Assembly: GCA_947462335.1 (NCBI GenBank)
Contig: OX381707.1
Span: forward strand, 80,314,610-80,378,609
Direction of reading: 5' to 3'
From: Harmothoe impar
Lineage: Eukaryota; Annelida; Polychaeta; Phyllodocida; Polynoidae
DNA: 64,000 nt
A program made the position numbers and the translations under genes. How positions within the stretch are numbered: the first letter of the stretch is position 1; each line of letters opens with the position of its first letter. The notes beneath the pieces are model-generated. The model was not told the DNA's origin. It did not search any database and saw only the letters and a list, made by a program, of their open reading frames with translations. Below, piece after piece: positions 58,760 through 64,000 of this stretch.

Positions 58760-58974
58760 TACCGTATAAACTCGCGGCGTGTAAGCGAATCAGACTCAGC
58801 TTCCTTTTAATACCAAACATGCCTATATAGGGAGCGGCTTATACGAGAGTTTTTATAAATATACTACTGTACCAAATTAACAATTCTCAGATGGCCTCTG
58901 CGGCTTGTAGGATCGCATGAACTTCGGGGTGCGGCTTATACGCGAGTTAGGCTTATACGCGAGGTATTACGGTA
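58760..58974. mobile_element. MITE, TACCGTATAAACTCGCG ends, copy B
   Basis: TACCGTATAAACTCGCGGCG faces TACGCGAGGTATTACGGTA. Its internal motifs are shared with 44710-44934. Confidence 0.85.
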
Positions 58975-59420
58975 TGTCCATATGTATGAATATGGAATGA
59001 ATGTAGGCCTATGAGTGTAGGTCTATCATACCATATTGTTATTTTTATATCTTGTTTATAGATTTATTGTTTTGCCTCTGGAATACAATATGGCGGCCCC
59101 TGTGTTGACTTCTTGTATCGTGCAACGATAGTATGCCTCCCCCTTGTGGAAGAACAAGGGGGCACTGTGTGAGGCATTAAAATATAGTCCAGCATGTCTC
59201 TAGGGGAGTGACCACAATAATGAGGAGTTATATCAACATGGTCTGATCCCAGTGTCAGGTGTTTAAGGCATCCAGATAGAGCTGGTGGGGCCAGCTCGGG
59301 GAGTTGCTGAACGACTGACTAGCTATCATTGACTATTAACTCTTTCATAGATGCATAGTGTATCATTGCTTTATGCCCTTTATTATCAAGATGCATAAAT
59401 GCAGCCCTGGTAAGTAACTT
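58975..59420. other. No gene recognised
   Basis: A CAATATGGCGGCC YY1-like site occurs at 59086 with no exon attached. The remainder is AT-rich with a GCATAAATGCAGCCCTGG dispersed-repeat fragment. Confidence 0.35.
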
Positions 59421-59426
59421 AACAGG

Positions 59427-59530
59427 TGAATCCACCGAGATAAATCCGTCGGATCGGACGAGATTTGTCCATGGGTTTAACATTGTGAGGTTCATCCGAT
59501 CCAACGGACTTTGCCTCAGTGGATTCACGC
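59427..59530. mobile_element. Hairpin MITE, GTGAATCCACCGAG ends
   Basis: GTGAATCCACCGAGATAAAT with CCGTCGGATCGGA is mirrored by TCCGATCCAACGGACTTTGC and CAGTGGATTCAC. It sits inside a GCATTCATGCA dispersed repeat and creates an 89-codon chance frame. Confidence 0.7.
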
Positions 59531-59579
59531 TTTTAGCGATCCTGCATTCATGCATCATCCCAAAGGATTGACATGATAT

Positions 59580-62390
59580 ACCATGCATCCCTAGTAAATA
59601 TAAGTAGCCCAGTAGCTATGGGAACAAAGCACATCTATAGAGCATCAAATAATTATCCGGACTGTAAAGGGTTAAAGATGTATCATGGCAGCATAGAGCA
59701 GGTCTCAGCTAACACAGGGACTCCTGACAGGGGCTGACTACAGTACAGACTTATGCTTTTAAAGGTATACAGGAGGGTTCGGTCAATTCTATTCTACCAA
59801 TAATATCTCTTAATCAGTTGGGATTATATTAGTTTGATGTATCATGATGTGATAGAAGCAAAAATAACAATACCTCATAGTGCTAGATTTTGATATATTG
59901 ACATTTGAAGATAGGACCCCCTTAACCATGGCAGCGTATGGTGCAAACCCAAGTTTTCCAGCATTTTTGGAATTATGAAAAATTGACCAATAATATCCTA
60001 ACCAAACTTCTTAGATGTTTAGAGCAGATAGTCTAGGACATAATCAATCCATAAAAATTAGTGGTCATAGGTGAAACCAATGAGCCATGACCGATTTAGG
60101 GGAAAAACACAAACAAATTAATTGGATTTTTTCTATATTTTATGACACAGAAGAGAAAGTTGTCAACAATTTGTAACCAAAACCTTAGCCATATGTACAT
60201 AGGATCATAGGATACACTTACATTAAAAAAAAGTGATTTATTGATAAATTAATCTAGTTTGGGACATATTCAAATATTTTCCAGTTGGCTCGGACAGCCC
60301 ATCATTGAGTAGCGCATAGCTTTTTGCATCAGCAAAACACGGTGATTAGATGTGTAAAATGCCATAGTCTGACATTTAGATGGTTGATAAAGGTGAGTTA
60401 AAACATATACAACAGGGAGACATGTTTTTTATCATGGTTTTAGGTAGTTTCATTTTTTGCCACCAGGTGCCGTATGCGTAGACCCTGGCATACCCCTTTA
60501 AATTTGGAATTACTTAAGCATCTTGCCTAAACTAATACTCATGTTATAATGATGAATGTTTGATCAATATGCATGTGTCTTGACAAGCTGTTTGAATGAT
60601 GGCAAAGATAAGTAGATTGAGTTCCATTATGCATGATGCCCAAAACCTAGCAAGAGTTGTCACTGTAACTCATTTAGGAAAGAATTATTAACTTTAGGAA
60701 ATAATTCATACATGTAACTCTCTAGATATCTTCCGAGTAGAATCCAAGCATCTACCATGTTGATTTATAGAGTAATATCACCACACTGTAGGACCTGTAG
60801 TGAGTGAGTATACAGTAAAATATAGGATCGGGACCATAGGCAGGCTGCCTTGGTAGCTAGAATAATTGCAGGCCTACTTATTAGGCCTCCTGCACCTGTG
60901 ACCCAATTCCACCTATGCTTGCCTACTACAGGTGAGAAGGTGGGTGAGGGGTGTAGGGGTGGGGAGGGGGTGAGGGGTAGGGACACATATGCCCACGGCA
61001 GCAGTACTGCCAATGTCTTGGTGTTTAAACTGTTGCTGGGACCTGTAGAGTATGACAAGCACTGACAGCACCACAGGTGTGCTCCCTGAGACAATGCCCT
61101 ATCATATCATCATCATATGTTGTACATCAAACATGGCTAATGGTGTTGTACTGTAGGGTGTGACCAGCACATGTACCAGTAAGGCATTGTCTCAACGGTG
61201 TGGCTGTAAGAAACTGGTAATTACGACTTGTGTCAGTGATTCCCTGAAGACAAAGCTCTGAGGGCATGCCTGGCTATTTCCCGGTCAATCAGGGTAAGAG
61301 TCTGGGAGCAATCTACACTGATAAAATGAAGGGATCCAAACGTGTCAAAAGGTTGTCTTATAAGAAGAGTTTAGGGTCTTTAAAGTGACGGTCATAAAAT
61401 AAACGAGTTAAAGGTTGTCTATTTGATGAACTGTCCCGTTACCAGCCCACAAGACAAGACTAGGGTTATCAAACTGACAATGTTAGCCCAGGCAGTGGCC
61501 CACTCCGAGTGATAAGTCTAAGGTCGTCAAATTCACAACCCAGAATAGTTTACCCTTTATTGGCTGCAAACTGCTTTAAATGTGCTTGAATCCCTTTGTC
61601 AGCATGATGCATGAATGTAGCCCTGGTGAGTCTATTCGCCTGCATTCATGCACCTTTGGAAATGAATGAACAGTTGGGCGAGTATACTTGCCAAGGCTGA
61701 ATTCATGTATGATGATCACATAGAGCATGGCACCTTAAAGCACTATGCACCCCTTAGAGGGTTAACCTGTGCAATATAACCTCTACTTCACTGCAGGTGG
61801 AACTAACTAGGTTCTGCCTAGGCATAATTGTTGTTCATGTCTGTCTATATTTTTGAGGTTTATAATAGCTAATTCATACAAACATAGAGGTATGTAGGTT
61901 AGGGGAAGTCTATATTGAGAGTATTTCTACCCTTTAGTTACAGACTGCTAACACATATGTGGATGTCATACCAATGGGAGTTTCCTTGCAGCTATTGTAC
62001 CATAGAAATAACCACAAAAGAGGTGTATGTGCCCTACACATATTTGTTTTGTCTCAATTATATCCAAACATTGATTCCTTTACCTTTTTCTGGCATCCCC
62101 AATAGATAAATCTCAGGATTCTCCATAACATGAATGTGTATTTCCATAAATATGATTAAAAGCAACATAGAAATTATGCAATTCATTCCCCAACTTTATA
62201 CAGAATGCATGTTATACTGATGCCATCTACAGGGAAAATCCTGAATCAGACCCTGGTTGACGAGTCTAGGGCTGTCATGAGTTAGGTTTTGGGCTGGCAC
62301 ATGCCAAGTGTATCCTCTATCTGACAACTACAGCTAGAGCACCCACTCTCTTGTCACTTAGAACAGTCTGCAGACGAGTTTACTTTTTGA
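59580..62390. other. No gene recognised
   Basis: AT-rich, with a short GGTGAGGGGTG purine repeat at 60935-60990 and a GCATTCATGCACC/AAGGGTTAA dispersed repeat at 61600-61770. No exon with splice support was seen. Confidence 0.4.
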
Positions 62391-62397
62391 GTGTATG

Positions 62398-62716
62398 CAG
62401 TGGCGTAGGAAAAGGGGGGGGGCAGGGCCCCCACAATCACAGAGGAGAGGGGGGGCCTGAATATGTTTGGGCCCCCCCCAAAATTTACCAAGACCCTATG
62501 ATGTAATACACAAACATTCGAAAACATACCTTTCCCACATAGGGAAAAGTGGGGACATTGGGGCCTGGCACCCATTCATAACTTAAGGGGGCTCAAATAC
62601 TACTTTTCTATACAATTCCTATATGAGCGTGTATATGCACTTTCATGATTAAAAGCCGATATTTAAGGCAGGTTTGGTTAGGCCCCCCCAATGAAAATTT
62701 GCTTCCTACGACTCTG
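62398..62716. mobile_element. MITE-like, GCAGTGGCGTAGGA ends
   Basis: GCAGTGGCGTAGGA at the left faces TCCTACGACTCTGC at the right. Runs of G and C (GGGGGGGGC, GGGCCCCCCC) mark the body. CAGTGGCGTAG starts are common in hAT-type MITEs. No clear 8-bp target duplication. Confidence 0.55.
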
Positions 62717-63284
62717 CTATGGCAATGAATAAATTGTGAGCCACATGCAACATTATGCATAAATGCAGTACAATAAAGCACAAGTTTCTGCAGTTATGCA
62801 TCATACCTTGGTTCATTGATGATACACTCCTAAAGGATTCTGGGTAAAATGGTCACCCTCTGGCCCCCAGTATTTAGCCACACTGATATCAAGACCTCTA
62901 ACATATAGCACCCTGTTAAATAGCAACTGACCATTTTGCCAGTGATACTCAGAGCGACCAGGATGGTAGTCATCCCCTTTTTCAGCCCACTAAGACCATC
63001 TCCATTCTATACTAATTGCCGTCAGATTATCTCTATTTTGTTCTATTGCCATCATATTATCTCACTCCTATTATAATGCCTGCTAGATTCTTTTCTCAGA
63101 CAGATGGTAATGTGCTTTTGGCATGTCAGTCAGATTGAAGTCTGATATTGATGCACTAATATTTTGATATTTTGGCACACATTTAGGATAGTAGCAGCTA
63201 TCAAGAGTTGATACACTCCCGAAGAGCCAGCATGATACCCGATGTTAGAAGCGAACCAACATGCTACCAGCGCCACAGCAGTGT

Positions 63285-63765
63285 GTACACTGAAAATCCA
63301 TAGATTGAATGGGTTAGTCAGTACAGACTATCCTAGGATGTTCATATCGCAGTGGGCACAGAATTCAGTTCAATGTTGAATCATTGTTAAATCAACCTTG
63401 AATCAACATTGACAACCATCAATCAATGTTGATTCAATGTTCAGTGCCCACAGGGATGAGTATTAGTCATAATGGCAAAGTTATATTCAAAAATGACCGA
63501 GGGGTCAGTCAGTAGTGGCTAACCTAGGTTCATCATTGGTGTGTTATATTTGTATACCACTAGTTGGGGCCACCTGTCATGAACACTCAGTGGCTCCCCC
63601 TGGGGAAAAAAGACTAAGGTGGGTTGGTCAGTACTGACCAACCTGACAACAATAACTGACCTAGGTTGGTCGTATAGGGAGCCAAGAAATGACTAACTAG
63701 GTTAGGCACTAGTGACTGAGAGGTTGGGCGTATAAGGAGCCTAGGAATATCAGTGTAGTGAGGAA
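63285..63765. repeat. Dispersed repeat, GTCAGTAGTGGCTAACC family, copy 2
   Basis: Collinear with 38640-39003 except for an insertion at 63350-63453. It ends with GCCTAGGAATATCAGTGTAG. Confidence 0.85.
63350..63453. mobile_element. About 104-bp inverted-repeat insertion, CAGTGGGCAC ends
   Basis: CAGTGGGCACAGAATTCAGT faces TTCAGTGCCCACAG. The interior holds repeated AATGTTGA/TCAACATT units. It is absent from the otherwise matching copy at 38.7 kb, which acts as an empty site. Confidence 0.75.
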
Positions 63766-64000
63766 AACCCCTCTGCTCCCAGCGCCAATACGCGGCTCAC
63801 TGAATGACCCCCCCGTCCCCAGATTGCCGCAGATAGGAGGGATTGTTTGCTACATGGCTACGTTATATGCAGAGAACTTGTACGTCCTAACTTTATTATC
63901 ATTTGGCGAAGGTGATACATAAGAAGAAAGCGGCACGGCATACTATCGTGATGAGCGTTTCTGAACTCACCCTATCCACTGGCAGAAAAGTAGTCCACCC

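Noticed and set aside
59319..59588. 89-codon frame on the - strand
   Set aside because: It spans a hairpin MITE and a dispersed GCATTCATGCA repeat; no support as a gene.

Overview
This is animal (metazoan) nuclear DNA. The evidence is genes split by GT-AG introns, immunoglobulin and SAM domains, a rhodopsin-class 7TM receptor, and non-coding DNA dense in short inverted-repeat (MITE-like) elements, minisatellites and satellites. The style suits a marine invertebrate such as a cephalochordate, hemichordate, echinoderm or lophotrochozoan, but nothing read here fixes the species. Two multi-exon genes could be rebuilt completely, a possible third small one is tentative, and everything else looks like repeats.

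Gene 1 (+ strand, 5000-28178, 12 exons, 533 codons). This is a single-pass receptor: signal peptide, two Ig-like domains, one membrane helix, then a cytoplasmic tail holding nine tyrosine sites in small exon cassettes and ending in a SAM domain. Every intron is phase 1, so every internal exon can be skipped or duplicated without a frameshift, and exons 9 and 10 are tandem duplicates. I do not recognise this exact architecture. It is the best candidate here for an undescribed (possibly immune or adhesion) signalling system.

Intron 2 of gene 1 (14.5 kb) is a museum of repeats. It holds a 20-bp box repeated at about 175-bp intervals (7.5-9.0 kb), a 5.26-kb foldback-like element (9516-14775) whose arms are TCATGATAAATCATG-type repeats, a 202-bp satellite organised as an 810-bp four-monomer higher-order repeat (15.4-17.4 kb), and a 410-bp tandem repeat. 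A palindromic TTGACAGTT array lies just past the stop codon (28.2-29.1 kb).

Middle region (29-45 kb). There is no convincing large gene. It contains a pogo/Tigger-type MITE with TA target duplication (32082-32879), a 4.6-kb long-inverted-repeat element with a 24-bp minisatellite core (37.2-41.9 kb), a possible two-exon 39-codon small gene (42756-43163, - strand), two tRNA-like sequences (44.1-44.5 kb) and a 33-bp minisatellite (45.1-45.8 kb).

Gene 2 (- strand, 55898-46121, 9 exons, 449 codons). This is a class A G-protein-coupled receptor with a signal peptide, a long cysteine-containing ectodomain, GN (TM1), LAxAD-like (TM2), ERY (TM3), TM4 Trp, TM6 Pro and a variant NPxxY motif, plus a very short tail that ends in a MITE. 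Its introns carry three more inverted-repeat elements armed with minisatellites.

56-64 kb holds dispersed repeats, a possible solo LTR and further MITEs, with no gene seen. A recurring theme is elements whose two arms are tandem minisatellites in opposite orientation. At least five unrelated sequence families in this window show that layout.
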